NCBI GenBank assembly: GCA_963826165.1
Contig: CAWGWC010000018.1
Location: 1 to 64,000, forward strand
Reading direction: 5' to 3'
DNA: 64,000 nucleotides
DNA from: JACVRW01 sp963826165
GTDB lineage: Bacteria; Actinomycetota; Thermoleophilia; Solirubrobacterales; Thermoleophilaceae
The translations under genes were made by a program, and so were the position numbers. How positions within the stretch are numbered: position 1 is the stretch's first letter; the number at the start of each line of letters is the position of its first letter. Below the pieces are notes generated by a model. The model searched no databases and was not told the DNA's origin. It saw nothing but the letters and a program-made list of their open reading frames with translations. Of the stretch, positions 52,101 to 61,492 are shown piece after piece.

Positions 52101-53769
52101 GTGAACAGTGGAGCCCACACGGCCCCGCGAGGGTGGCGGATGCTTCGCGGCGGCGAGTCCTCCTCACGGGGACTGACTCGCATAGCCGAAGCTTTCAGGG
52201 AGCCGTGGCAGGTCGCGCTCCTGGTGTTCGTGGCCGCTTTCTGCCTGTACGGCTTCACCGCGAGCCAACAGCCGCAGGGCTACGAGGCCGAAACGAGCGC
52301 AGCAGCGGAGGGATTCCTCCTGACTGGAGACTTCGCGATCGATCCAGAATCGCCACTGCGCGACGCACGCTCGGGGTCCGGCGGCTGGACGGGACAGGAC
52401 GGAAAGCTGATCCCGAGAGCCGGTCTACCGAGCGTGCTGGAGAAGGTCCCCTTCTACGCCGTGGGCAAGGTGGCCGACGACCTCACTTCGGGTGACGAGG
52501 AGTCCTATGCGTACAGGAACGATGCGCTGGCCTTCGCCCTTCCGTTCGCGGCGGCGGCGGCTGCGGCGTTCTTTTTCCTGGTCGTCTGGCGAATGCGGAG
52601 ATCGATGGCGTGGGCCATAACCATGGCCGGGATCTTCACCTTCGCCAGCCTCGCCTGGCCCTATTCGAAGATCGGGATGGAGACCGTTCTGATGATGGGC
52701 GGCGTGCTGACCTTGGCTGCGGTTCTCTACGCCCAGGATGGTATGAGCTGGCGACCCTGGGCGGCCGCCGGCTTCGGCACTGGACTGGTGCTCGCGGACA
52801 AGCCCTACGGAATTGTCGTCGTCCTGGCCATTCTGGCGCTGCTGATCGAGCCCTGGCGAAAGGCGGACAGGGCCACGCGGCTCCGTTTCCTGGTCGCTTT
52901 CGGACTTCCGCTCTTGGCTTGGGGGGTGGGGTTCGCGTTGTTCAACCTCACCCGCACCGGGGGCATCCTCGATACCGGGCGCAACGAGTTCGAGGCGACG
53001 CTCGCAGCGCCCTTGAATGCCATCGGCTTCCTGGTCAGCCCGGGGAAGGGCCTGCTGCTCTACTCGCCCGTCGTGATCATCGGCCTTCTCGGTCTTCCGC
53101 CCCTGTGGCGAGCGAACCGTCGGTTGACTCTCGCTCTCGTTGGCGCCTTCATCGCTGGACTGCTGACGGTCGCCGGTCTGCGCTTCTGGAGCGACGAGAC
53201 GTGGGGACCGCGATACATCGTCTGGATCTCATGGCTCCTCCTTCTCCCGGTGCCGTACTGGGTGACATCGCTCAAGCGAGCCAAGCTCCTGGGCGCAGTC
53301 ACGATCGTCGCGGTCTTCGTTCAGCTCCTCGCGGTCGTCTCGCCTCCATCTGCGCTGGTGCTCGCCACCAGGGACCTGACGGGCCATACCCATCTTCCAG
53401 AGAAGCCCATACGCGCCTTTGGAGACTCCCTTTGGTCGCGACCCGATCAGGTGGATCCCCGAACTGTCACCGCTGCTGTTCCAGACCAAGCTCGTGGCTT
53501 CCTACGTCTCGGTGAAACTCGGGGGGCCCGCGATCACGACGACCTACCAGCCTTATGAGGGACCCAAGAACAGCGTGACCCTCGACTCCGACAGGCTGGG
53601 GGCCTACAACTTCGCGCGCCCCCCGATCTGGTGGCTCCAGCCTGAGACGGGCCAGCGCCGCTTCTCGGCGGTCCTGTTCTTCCTGATTGGGTCGCTCTCC
53701 CTTGCGCTCCTACTGAGCCGATGGCGATCGTCCCGCGCCGAAACGCCGAAAGCACCACTCGCTGCCTGA
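52101..53769 (+). CDS. Polytopic membrane protein, GT-C-like, one frame break
   Basis: The frame from GTG 52101 (ATG 52140 is an alternative) gives about ten membrane segments, with EAETSAAAEGFLLTGDFAID in the first external loop and WPYSKIGMETVLMMGGVLTL in the middle. SKIGMET and RFWSDETWGPRYIVWISWLL resemble membrane glycosyltransferases of the PMT-like group. Near 53450 one extra base breaks the frame; the restored reading DPIRWIPELSPLLFQTKLVA continues through a last helix (AVLFFLIGSLSLALLLSRW) to 53769. Uncorrected, it stops at 53558 after an unlike tail. About 555 residues when corrected. Donor unknown. Confidence 0.68.
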
Positions 53770-53790
53770 GGCGATGGCGGCATCGAAGAC

Positions 53791-54503
53791 GTGGTGATCC
53801 TCTGCGGAGGACGCGGCACGCGCCTGCAGGAGCACGTGCCCGCCATCCCCAAGCCGCTGGTCGAGATCGGCGGCGAGCCGATCCTCGGCCACGTCATGCG
53901 CATCTACGCTGCCCACGGGCTGCGGCGCTTCTGGCTCTGCACGGGCTACAAGGGAGAGCTGATCGAGGCGGCGGTGGCCGACGCGACGCTGGCCGGCCGG
54001 AGATCGAGGTCCACTGCGTGGACACCGGCCTCGACACGCCCACCGGCGGGCGGATCGCCCGGGTCGGGCCGCTGCTGGAGGGTCGCCCGTTCTGCGCGAC
54101 CTACGCCGACGGCGTGGCCGACATCGACCTGGGCCGCCTGATGGACTTCCACCGCGAGCACGGCGCGGCTGGCGACCATGACGGTGGTCCGTCCGCTGCT
54201 CCAGTTCGGGGTGGCCGAGCTGAACGGCGACGGCCGCGTGCATCGGCTTCCGCGAGAAGCCGCGCTCCGAGCACTGGGTCAACGGCGGCTTCTTCTGCTT
54301 CGAGCCGCGGCGCCTCGACCACATCGGCGACGACTCGGTGCTCGAGCGCGAGCCGCTCGGAGACGCTGGCGGCGGCCGGTCAGCTGCACGCCTACCGCCA
54401 CGAGGGCTTCTGGGACTGCATGGACACCTACAAGGACGCGGTGCTGCTCGACGACCTGTGGTCGCGCGGGGAGGCGCCGTGGAAGGTGTGGGGCGACGCG
54501 TGA
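53791..54503 (+). pseudogene. rfbF: Glucose-1-phosphate cytidylyltransferase (RfbF-like), several frame breaks
   Basis: The gene begins at a GTG with VILCGGRGTRLQEHVPAIPK and PLVEIGGEPILGHVMRIYA, the exact layout of RfbF nucleotidyltransferases. The sequence then passes through other frames: EIEVHCVDTGLDTPTGGRIA and FCATYADGVADIDLGRLMDF; TMTVVRPLLQFGVAELNGDG; GFREKPRSEHWVNGGFFCFE; and finally HEGFWDCMDTYKDAVLLDDL, ending PWKVWGDA at 54503. Indels lie near 54000, 54175, 54243 and 54365. All family motifs are present, so decay would be recent. It would supply CDP-glucose, but no CDP-glucose dehydratase lies in the window. Confidence 0.7.
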
Positions 54504-54538
54504 CGAGCCGAGGCGCTACTCGGCCAGCGCGGGCGCTG

Positions 54539-55868
54539 TCACCGGTCGGGCTGCGCCCGGCTCAACGCCGCCGGCCGCCGCCCCAGCGCCAGCGACAGCA
54601 CCACCGCCGCGCACACCGCCTGCACCGCCAGCAGCGCCATCGCCACCCGGGTGAGGTCGGCGCCGATGGCGATCAGCGCCACCACCTCCACCACCACGCC
54701 CGCGGCCAGCACCCAGATGAAGCGGTAGCGGTGCAGGGCGAGCAGGTACTGCACCGACAGGTAGGTGCAGGCCAGCAGGACCATGGCCAGCCCGAGCCAG
54801 GGCAGGGCGTCGGAGCGCCAGCGTCAGGTCCTCTCCGAACACGGCCTCCAGCAGCGGCTTGCCGGCCGACGGTGAAGATCAGGACCATCGGGATGCCGGC
54901 CACGACGATCAGCGCCGAGGCAGCGAACGAGGATCGTCCGGGCGTCCTCGCCGGTCTTGGCCCGGCGCGCGGCCTCGGGCACCAGGTACATGCCCAGGCC
55001 GACCGCGATCCAGATGATCGCCTTGGCGGCCACGGCGGCCACCGCGTAGGAGCCCGCGGCGTCACCCGAGGCCTCGTGCTTGACCACGATCACGTGCAGC
55101 TCCTGGATGGCCAGCAGCAGGGTGAGGGCGATCACCGGAGCGCGTGCGCCGATCAGCAGCTCGCGCAGCGGCGACTCCGCGGCCCGTTCCGGATCGGGCT
55201 CGGGCAGCTCCTCGCGCAGCGGCAGCGAGCAGGAGCAGCGCCATGGCCAGGAAGGCCAGCGCCGCCCCGAGGAAGGCGCCGGTCACGTCGAGTCCGATCG
55301 CCGACGAGCACCAGGCGCGAACACGATCCGCGAGGTGGCCTCGCCGACGATGCTCACGGCCACCGCCCGGTAGCGCTGGAAGCCCTGCAGCACGCCCGCG
55401 CTCGACGCAGAGGATCACCCACAGCATCGCCGTCAGCGGCACCGCCGCGGCGCCCCAGAGGTCGTCGACGTTGATGATCGCCCCGATCACCGAGCGCAGC
55501 GGAATGGCCGCCAGCGCCACCACCACGGTGGCGACGACCAGCCGCACCAGCCAGCTGCCGCACGCCCGCACCCGACGTTGGCGACGCCGTCGGCGAGCTC
55601 TCCGCTCACCTCCCGTGCCACGGCGATCTGCAGCGCCGAGCCTGGGACCATGAGGATGATGTACGCCGACACCAGCACCGCCAGCGAGCCGTATCCGGTG
55701 GCTCCGAGCAGGCGGGCGAAGATGATCGTGAAGCACGAGCGCCAGCACGTTCTGGGCGATCACCGCAGCGCCCATCCCGGCCGCCCGGCCGGTGTCGGAG
55801 CGGGTCAGGCCCGCGAGGCGGCCCCGCAGGTCGACCGACGCCCGGCGTGAGACCACCCGCGTGCGCAC
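54539..55868 (-). pseudogene. Polysaccharide flippase, many frame breaks
   Basis: Pieces of a Wzx/MATE-like flippase appear in all three minus frames in the right order. GTG 55868 starts RTRVVSRRAS and GAAVIAQNVLALV; then VLVSAYIILMVPGSALQIAV and AREVSGELADGV; ATVVVALAAIPLRSVIGAI; FLGAALAFLAMALLLLAA; MIALTLLLAIQELHVIVVKH; and LALHRYRFIWVLAAGVVVEV with its stop at 54539. At least six indels are needed. The third flippase of the window. It is divergent from the tag gene, 46 bases apart. Confidence 0.6.
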
Positions 55869-55914
55869 GGCGCCAGAGTACCCCCGAACGCCCGCTCGGC
55901 GCGCCCCGCGTCCG

Positions 55915-56515
55915 ATGGCTGAGCGCCATCCGCTGCTTCGGCGACGCATCGCCCGACTACGCCGCCTACCACGACAGGGAGTGGGGCCGGCCGGTGACCG
56001 ACGACCGCGGGCTCTACGAGCGGCTCGTGCTCGAGGGCTTCCAGTCCGGCCTGTCCTGGCTGACCATCCTGCGCAAGCGCGAGCACTTCCGGGCGGCGTT
56101 CGCGAACTTCGAGATCGAGCAGGTGGCCGGTTTCGGCGACGACGACGTGGCGCGCCTGCTCGCCGACGCCGGGATCGTCCGCCACCGAGGCAAGATCGAG
56201 GCCGCCATCGCCAACGCGAGAGCCGCGGCGGCGCTGGAGCTTTCGCTGGCCGAGCTGGTGTGGTCGTATGCGCCGGCTCCCGGGGCACCGGCGCCGAGCA
56301 GCTTCGAGGAGGTGCCGGCGATCACGCCCGAGTCCACGGCGCTCTCGAAGGAGCTCAAGCGACGCGGCTTCCGCTTCGTCGGCCCCACCACCGCCTACGC
56401 GGCGATGCAGGCCTGCGGCCTCGTCAACGACCACCTGGCCGCCTGCTGGGTCCGGGACGAGGTCGAGGAGGAGCGCTCGGCCGCCCGCGGCTATCCTGGG
56501 CCCCGGGATGGATGA
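55915..56515 (+). CDS. tag: DNA-3-methyladenine glycosylase I
   Basis: The protein removes 3-methyladenine from DNA. After the start, IRCFGDASPDYAAYHDREWG gives the zinc Cys and His, LVLEGFQSGLSWLTILRKRE the recognition helix with Glu and Trp, and LVNDHLAACW the C-terminal His and Cys of the Tag zinc site. An ATG at 55915 reads MAER and would join IRCFG if one extra C near 55928 were removed. Without that correction the frame has no good start near the domain (a GTG at 55847 adds about 25 unlike residues). About 198 residues. It opens the rightward housekeeping unit. Confidence 0.83.
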
Positions 56516-57626
56516 ACGCGCTCTCACCGAGCGCCTGATCACCTACGACACGTCCACCCTGGAGGGCATGCAGGCCGCCGCCGGCTTCGTGAAGGGCTGG
56601 CTGGAGGCCCGGGACGTGGAGGTGACGGGCACGACGCACAACGGCCGGCCCGTGCTGGCCGCCACGATCGGACCCCGCGAGGGGCCGACGATCGTGCTGC
56701 ACGGCCATCTCGACGTCGTGCCCGCCCGGCCCGAGCAGTTCACGCCGCGCATCGACGGCGACCGGCTCTACGGCCGAGGCGCCTACGACATGAAGGGCGG
56801 TCTGGCCTCGATGATGTGCGCGCTCCACGACCTGACCGCACAGGGCCGTGTGCGCGTGCACTTCGTGTGCGTCGCCGACGAGGAGTCCGAGGACCTCGAG
56901 GCGCGCGGCTCGGACCATCTGGTGGAGAGCGGCTACCTCGGTGACTTCGCGATCACCGGCGAGCCCACCAACATGCACATCGGCATCCAGGCCAAGGGCG
57001 TGCTGGCGATGCGGATCGAGGTGACCGGCAAGGCGGCCCACGGCTCCACGCCGTGGCTCGGCGACAACGCGGTGCTGAAGGCGCTCGACGTCTTCCGGGC
57101 GATCGAGAGCCTGTCCTTCGCGCGCGAGTCCTCCGAGCTCTTCGACCGTCCCTCGATCAACCTCGGGCGAATCCTCGGCGGGGACGCGCTCAACCGCGTG
57201 CCCGATCTGTGTGCCATCGACGTGGACGTCCGCTACCTGCCCGGCCAGGAGCCGGACGACATCCTGGCCGAGGTGGACAAGATCCCGGACACCTCCGTGG
57301 TCAAGGTGTTCCGGCGCAGGCCCGTGATCGTCGAGCGCGAAAACGTCTATGTGCAGACGCTCGGAGAGGCCATCTCGCACGTGGCGCCGCCCACCAGCGA
57401 GCGGCTTGGAGTGGGGCGCGACGGCGCCTCGGACGCCATCTCGTTCATCGAGGCGGGAGTGCCCGCGGTCGAGTGCGGCCCCACCGGTGAAGGTCATCAC
57501 GGTCCCGAGGAATGGGTTTCGATCCGGTCGCTCGGCCAGTATCGGGAGGCCCTGGTGGAGTTCGTCACACTGCTCCCCTCCCGCCTGGAGTCCGGCGAGG
57601 ACGACCGCCGGCTCAGAATCGCCTGA
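56508..57626 (+). CDS. M20 family metallopeptidase (DapE/ArgE-like)
   Basis: A 372-residue enzyme from the ATG at 56508, overlapping the tag stop by 8 bases. Metal-site blocks are VLHGHLDVVPARPEQF, GRGAYDMKGGLASMM, CVADEESEDLEARGSDH (catalytic Glu pair) and GEPTNMHIGIQAKGVL, with a dimerisation domain (KAAHGSTPWLGDNAVLKAL) and the last His in GPTGEGHHGPEEW. The family includes acetylornithine deacetylase and succinyl-diaminopimelate desuccinylase; the sequence alone does not decide. Its TGA overlaps the ATG of the LCP gene (TGATG). Confidence 0.85.
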   Translation: MDERALTERLITYDTSTLEGMQAAAGFVKGWLEARDVEVTGTTHNGRPVLAATIGPREGPTIVLHGHLDVVPARPEQFTPRIDGDRLYGRGAYDMKGGLASMMCALHDLTAQGRVRVHFVCVADEESEDLEARGSDHLVESGYLGDFAITGEPTNMHIGIQAKGVLAMRIEVTGKAAHGSTPWLGDNAVLKALDVFRAIESLSFARESSELFDRPSINLGRILGGDALNRVPDLCAIDVDVRYLPGQEPDDILAEVDKIPDTSVVKVFRRRPVIVERENVYVQTLGEAISHVAPPTSERLGVGRDGASDAISFIEAGVPAVECGPTGEGHHGPEEWVSIRSLGQYREALVEFVTLLPSRLESGEDDRRLRIA

Positions 57627-59101
57627 TGTACTTCGACAACATCCCCCGTCCCGGACTGTGGAAGCGCGTGCTGCTCGGTGCGGTGCTGGTGGTGTTCGCG
57701 TCGGCGGCGGCCACGGCGGTGGCGGCCTTCAACGAGGTCGACAAGGTGGTCGACGCGCTGAAGCTGAGCCCCGAGCTCGATCTGCGCGAGGGCACGCTGG
57801 CCGAGACCGATCCGGGCGAGCCCCAGACGATCCTGGTGCTCGGGTCCGACAAGCGCCCGAAGAACAACCTGGAGGGAGCCGCGGGCAAGGGCCTGTCGGA
57901 CACGATCATCCTCGTCCGGCTCAACCCGGACAAGGAGGCGACGGCGATCATGTCGCTGCCCCGTGACCTGAAGGTCGACATCCCGGGCGTGGGCACCGAC
58001 AAGATCAACGCCGCCTATTCGTACGGCGGCCCGCAGAAGACGCTCGAGACGGTCAAGGCGCTCACCGGCCTGCCGATCAACCACATGGTCAACGTGAGCT
58101 TCAAGGGCTTCTGGCGCGCGGTCAAGGCCATCGGTTGCGTCTACACCGACATCGACCGCGACTACTACAACGACAGCGCCGAGTACCGGGCGATCGACAT
58201 CGACCCCGGCTACCAGCGTCTCTGCTCGCGCCAGGCGCTCCAGTACGTGCGCTACCGCCACACCGACTCGGACCTGGTGCGCTCGGCCCGCCAGCAGGAC
58301 TTCCTGCGCCAGGCCAAGCAGCAGATCACCACCACCAAGCTGATCGACGAGTCGGACCGGCTGATGAGGATCTTCGGCCGCAACACCTCCACCGACGCGG
58401 ATCTGCGCTCACGCTCGGAGGTGCTGCGGCTGCTCAAGCTGGCCGTCTTCTCGGCCCGCCAGCCGATTCAGGAGATCCACTTCGAGGGCACGATCGGCGA
58501 GAGCTACGTGGAGGCGAGCAACGAGCAGATCAAGAAGCTCGTCCAGCAGTTCCTGCAGGTGGAGGACACCCCCGGACCGCGCGGCCAGGCGCCGGGACCG
58601 ACGAACGAGCCCAAGCGCCGCAAGCGCAAGCGCGCGCGTCCCGACGCCGCGGCCCTCGGGCTGTTCGACGCCACCGCTCTCGGCGAGGAACAGGGCCTCC
58701 TGGCCGTCCAGAACGGCGCCGGCGGCTCGCTGCCCGTGCTCTACCCGACGCTGCTGATCAACTCGTCCGAGTTCGCGCAGGAGCCGCGTGTCTACAAGAT
58801 CAAGGGCCAGGACGGCAGGCGCTACGGCGCCTACCGGATGGTCATGAACAAGTACAACGCCAACGGCGAGTACTACGGCCTGCAGGGCACCACCTGGCAG
58901 GACCCGCCGATCCTCGACGGCCCCACCGAGAAGCGCAGGATCGCTGGCCGCGAGTACGAGCTGCACTACGCCGGCGACCGCCTGCGCCTGGTGGCCTGGC
59001 ACACGCCGAAGGCCGCCTACTGGATCTCCAACACGCTCCTGCAGACGCTCACCGACAAGCAGATGATCGCCATCGCGCGCTCCACGCGCCGCTGTTGCTG
59101 A
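57626..59101 (+). CDS. LytR-CpsA-Psr (LCP) family protein
   Basis: A 491-residue protein. A membrane anchor covers residues about 14-36. The LCP domain follows: TILVLGSDKRPKNNLEG (about 68), SLPRDLKVDIPGVGTDKINA (about 110) with the conserved Arg and Asp, and YVRYRHTDSDLVRSARQQDF (about 206). After a basic Lys/Arg-rich linker (PKRRKRKRARPDA) comes a second domain of about 160 residues with YKIKGQDGRRYGAYRM, not obviously in most LCP proteins. LCP enzymes link undecaprenyl-pyrophosphate glycans to peptidoglycan, fitting this locus. It ends in two Cys residues (RRCC). Confidence 0.88.
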   Translation: MYFDNIPRPGLWKRVLLGAVLVVFASAAATAVAAFNEVDKVVDALKLSPELDLREGTLAETDPGEPQTILVLGSDKRPKNNLEGAAGKGLSDTIILVRLNPDKEATAIMSLPRDLKVDIPGVGTDKINAAYSYGGPQKTLETVKALTGLPINHMVNVSFKGFWRAVKAIGCVYTDIDRDYYNDSAEYRAIDIDPGYQRLCSRQALQYVRYRHTDSDLVRSARQQDFLRQAKQQITTTKLIDESDRLMRIFGRNTSTDADLRSRSEVLRLLKLAVFSARQPIQEIHFEGTIGESYVEASNEQIKKLVQQFLQVEDTPGPRGQAPGPTNEPKRRKRKRARPDAAALGLFDATALGEEQGLLAVQNGAGGSLPVLYPTLLINSSEFAQEPRVYKIKGQDGRRYGAYRMVMNKYNANGEYYGLQGTTWQDPPILDGPTEKRRIAGREYELHYAGDRLRLVAWHTPKAAYWISNTLLQTLTDKQMIAIARSTRRCC

Positions 59102-59111
59102 CAACCTCACC

Positions 59112-59128
59112 AGTGACCTCAGGTCACT
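59112..59128. promoter_or_regulatory. Short inverted repeat between LCP and ugd genes
   Basis: A 7-base perfect inverted repeat (AGTGACC and GGTCACT) with a 3-base loop lies in the 42-base gap before the ugd ATG at 59144. It could be an operator or a small hairpin. No run of T follows, so a classical terminator is unlikely. Confidence 0.3.
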
Positions 59129-59143
59129 AGCCTCCTCGGGCCA

Positions 59144-60424
59144 ATGAACGAAGAGCTGGAGCCGATCGGCGTCGTCGGCGTGGGCTGGGTGGGCCTGGTC
59201 ACGGCCGCGTGCTTCGCCGAGCTGGGCCACGAGGTGTGGGCGCGCGACATCGTGCCCGAGAAGGTCGAGTCGCTGCGCCGGGGCGAGGTTCCCATCCACG
59301 AGCCCGGCCTGCCCGAGCTGGTGGTCAAGAACGCCGAGCGCCTGCACTTCACCACCGACATGGCGGAGCTGCTCGAGCACGCCCGCCTGCTGTTCGTGTG
59401 CGTGGACACGCCGCCCACGTACTCGGGCGACGCCGACCTCTCGCGCGTGGAGGCCGTGCTCGCGGAGCTGGGCGACTCGAGCGAGCACGCCCTGGTCATG
59501 AAGAGCACCGTGCCGGTGGGCACGGGACGCTCGATCCAGCGCCGCCGGCCCGGAACCGGCTACATCTCCAACCCGGAGTTCCTGAAGGAGGGCAGCGCGG
59601 TCGCGGACTTCATGAAGCCCGACCGCGTGGTGATCGGTGGGGACGAGGGCTCGGAGGAATACGCCCAGCGGGTGGAGGCGCTGTACGAGCCGCTGGGAGC
59701 GCCGGTCGTGCGCACCGACATCGCTTCAGCCGAGATGATCAAGCTCGCCTCGAACGCGTTCCTGGCCACGAAGATCAGCTTCATCAACGAGATCGCCAAC
59801 GTCTCGGAGGAGCTCGGCGCCAACGTCTCCGAGGTGGCTCGTGGAATGGGGTTGGATGACCGCATCGGTCCCCAGTTCCTCAGGGCCGGCATCGGCTATG
59901 GGGGCTCGTGCTTTCCCAAGGACGTCGCCGCCCTGAAGCAGCTCGCCGGCAACACCGGCTACCACTTCCAGCTGCTCACCGCGGTGATCGAGGTCAACGA
60001 GCTCCAGAAGCGACGCACGATCGGCAAGCTCCAGAAGCACCTCGGTCCGCTGGTGGGCAAGGAGGTGGCCCTCCTCGGCGTGGCCTTCAAGCCCGACACC
60101 GACGACATCCGCGAGGCCACCAGCCTCGTGCTCGCCGGGCGGCTGGCGGGCGAGGGGGCGAGCGTGCGCGTCTACGATCCGGTGGCGGCCTCCAAGGCCG
60201 ATGGACTGCTCGCCGGAGCACGGGTGGCGGACTCCGCCCTCGAGGCCATCGACGGCGCCGACGCCGTGGTGCTCGTGACCGAGTGGCCCGAGTTCCTAGA
60301 GCTCGACTGGGCGGGTGAGGTCAAGAGCCGGCTGAGGACGCCCCTGGTCATCGACGGCCGCAACTTCCTCGACCGTGAGGCGCTCCTGGAGGCCGGCTTC
60401 ACCTACGAGGGCATCGGCCGCTAG
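59144..60424 (+). CDS. ugd: UDP-glucose 6-dehydrogenase
   Basis: A 426-residue enzyme that oxidises UDP-glucose to UDP-glucuronate with NAD. The N-terminal Rossmann motif is IGVVGVGWVGLVTAACFAEL; FVCVDTPPTYSGDADLSRVE and MKSTVPVGTGRSI follow. The catalytic Cys is residue 256 in YGGSCFPKDVAALKQL, and the C-terminal nucleotide-binding domain has VALLGVAFKPDTDDIREA. All key residues are present and the length is typical. It is separated by 42 bases from the LCP gene and abuts the next gene with no gap. It provides UDP-GlcA or derived pentoses for the locus polymers. Confidence 0.93.
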   Translation: MNEELEPIGVVGVGWVGLVTAACFAELGHEVWARDIVPEKVESLRRGEVPIHEPGLPELVVKNAERLHFTTDMAELLEHARLLFVCVDTPPTYSGDADLSRVEAVLAELGDSSEHALVMKSTVPVGTGRSIQRRRPGTGYISNPEFLKEGSAVADFMKPDRVVIGGDEGSEEYAQRVEALYEPLGAPVVRTDIASAEMIKLASNAFLATKISFINEIANVSEELGANVSEVARGMGLDDRIGPQFLRAGIGYGGSCFPKDVAALKQLAGNTGYHFQLLTAVIEVNELQKRRTIGKLQKHLGPLVGKEVALLGVAFKPDTDDIREATSLVLAGRLAGEGASVRVYDPVAASKADGLLAGARVADSALEAIDGADAVVLVTEWPEFLELDWAGEVKSRLRTPLVIDGRNFLDREALLEAGFTYEGIGR

Positions 60425-61492
60425 GTGCAGGCCCTCGTCCTGGCCGGCGGTGAGGGCACGCGGCTGCGACCGCTCACCTACACCACGCCCAAGCCGGTGA
60501 TGCCCCTTGCCGGACGGCCGTTCCTGTCCTTCATGCTGGATTGGCTGGGCTCTCACGGGGTCGACCAGGTGATCCTGTCCTGCGGCTTCATGTCCGACGC
60601 CGTGAGGAGCGTGCTGGGCGACATCTACGACGGCATGCGCCTCCGCTACGTGGTCGAGGACGTGCCGCTCGGCACCGCCGGGCCGGTGCGGCTGGCGCTC
60701 GACGAGGGAGTTCTCGCCGAGCGCTTCCTGGTGCTGAACGGGGACGTGCTCACCGACATCGACCTGACCGCCGAGGTCGCCCAGCATGAGGCTACGGGCG
60801 CGCGCGTGACGCTCGCTCTGTACCCCGTCGACGACACGGCGAGCTACGGCGTGGTGCCCACTGCGGAGGACGGTCAGGTGACCGAGTTCCTGGAGAAGAG
60901 CGAGGGGCCGGCCCCCACCAACCGCATCAACGCGGGCGCCTACGTGCTCGAGCGCGAGGTGGTGGAGACGATGGTGCCCGGCGGCCGCGCCGTCTCGTTC
61001 GAGCGGGAGATCTTCCCCCTGCTGCCGGGTCACGGCCTCTACGGCTACGCGGCGGAGGGCTACTGGGTGGACATCGGCCAGCCGCTGCGCTACCTGGAGG
61101 CCACCTGGGACCTGCTCGCCGGGCGCGTCGAGTCGAAGCTGCCGGCGCGTGACCAGACCGGATCGCTGATCTACCCCGGCTCGCTGCTGGCCGGCGCGCA
61201 CGTGGGGCCACAGAGCGTGGTCGGCCGCCATTGCTCGGTGGGCACCGACGCGCGCGTCGAGCGAGCGGTGCTTCACGACCGCGTCCACGTGGGCGCCGAC
61301 GCCGCGGTGGTCCAAGCGGTGCTGGCCGAGCGAGTCCGCCTGGGGGAGCGCGCGCGTGTGGAACCTCAGGCCATGGTGGGCTCCGGAGCCGTGATCGGCG
61401 AAGATGCGGTCATCGAGGAGAGAGCCAGGATCGATCCCGGCGCCGTGGTGGCGCCCGGCACACGCGTAGCGGCGGCGGAACGCGTCTCGTGA
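60425..61492 (+). CDS. Nucleotide-sugar pyrophosphorylase (mannose-1-phosphate guanylyltransferase type)
   Basis: A 355-residue protein from a GTG directly after the ugd stop. ALVLAGGEGTRLRPLTYTTP and KPVMPLAGRPFLSF form the nucleotide site; FLVLNGDVLTDIDLTAEVAQ carries the metal Asp, and VTEFLEKSEGPAPTNRINAG completes the sugar pocket. Residues about 245-350 are left-handed beta-helix hexapeptides (AHVGPQSVVGRHCSVG). This order matches GDP-mannose pyrophosphorylases of the GT81/ManC-like class. The PGI/PMI gene that follows supports mannose as substrate. Glucose or other hexose-1-phosphates are not excluded. Confidence 0.85.
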   Translation: MQALVLAGGEGTRLRPLTYTTPKPVMPLAGRPFLSFMLDWLGSHGVDQVILSCGFMSDAVRSVLGDIYDGMRLRYVVEDVPLGTAGPVRLALDEGVLAERFLVLNGDVLTDIDLTAEVAQHEATGARVTLALYPVDDTASYGVVPTAEDGQVTEFLEKSEGPAPTNRINAGAYVLEREVVETMVPGGRAVSFEREIFPLLPGHGLYGYAAEGYWVDIGQPLRYLEATWDLLAGRVESKLPARDQTGSLIYPGSLLAGAHVGPQSVVGRHCSVGTDARVERAVLHDRVHVGADAAVVQAVLAERVRLGERARVEPQAMVGSGAVIGEDAVIEERARIDPGAVVAPGTRVAAAERVS

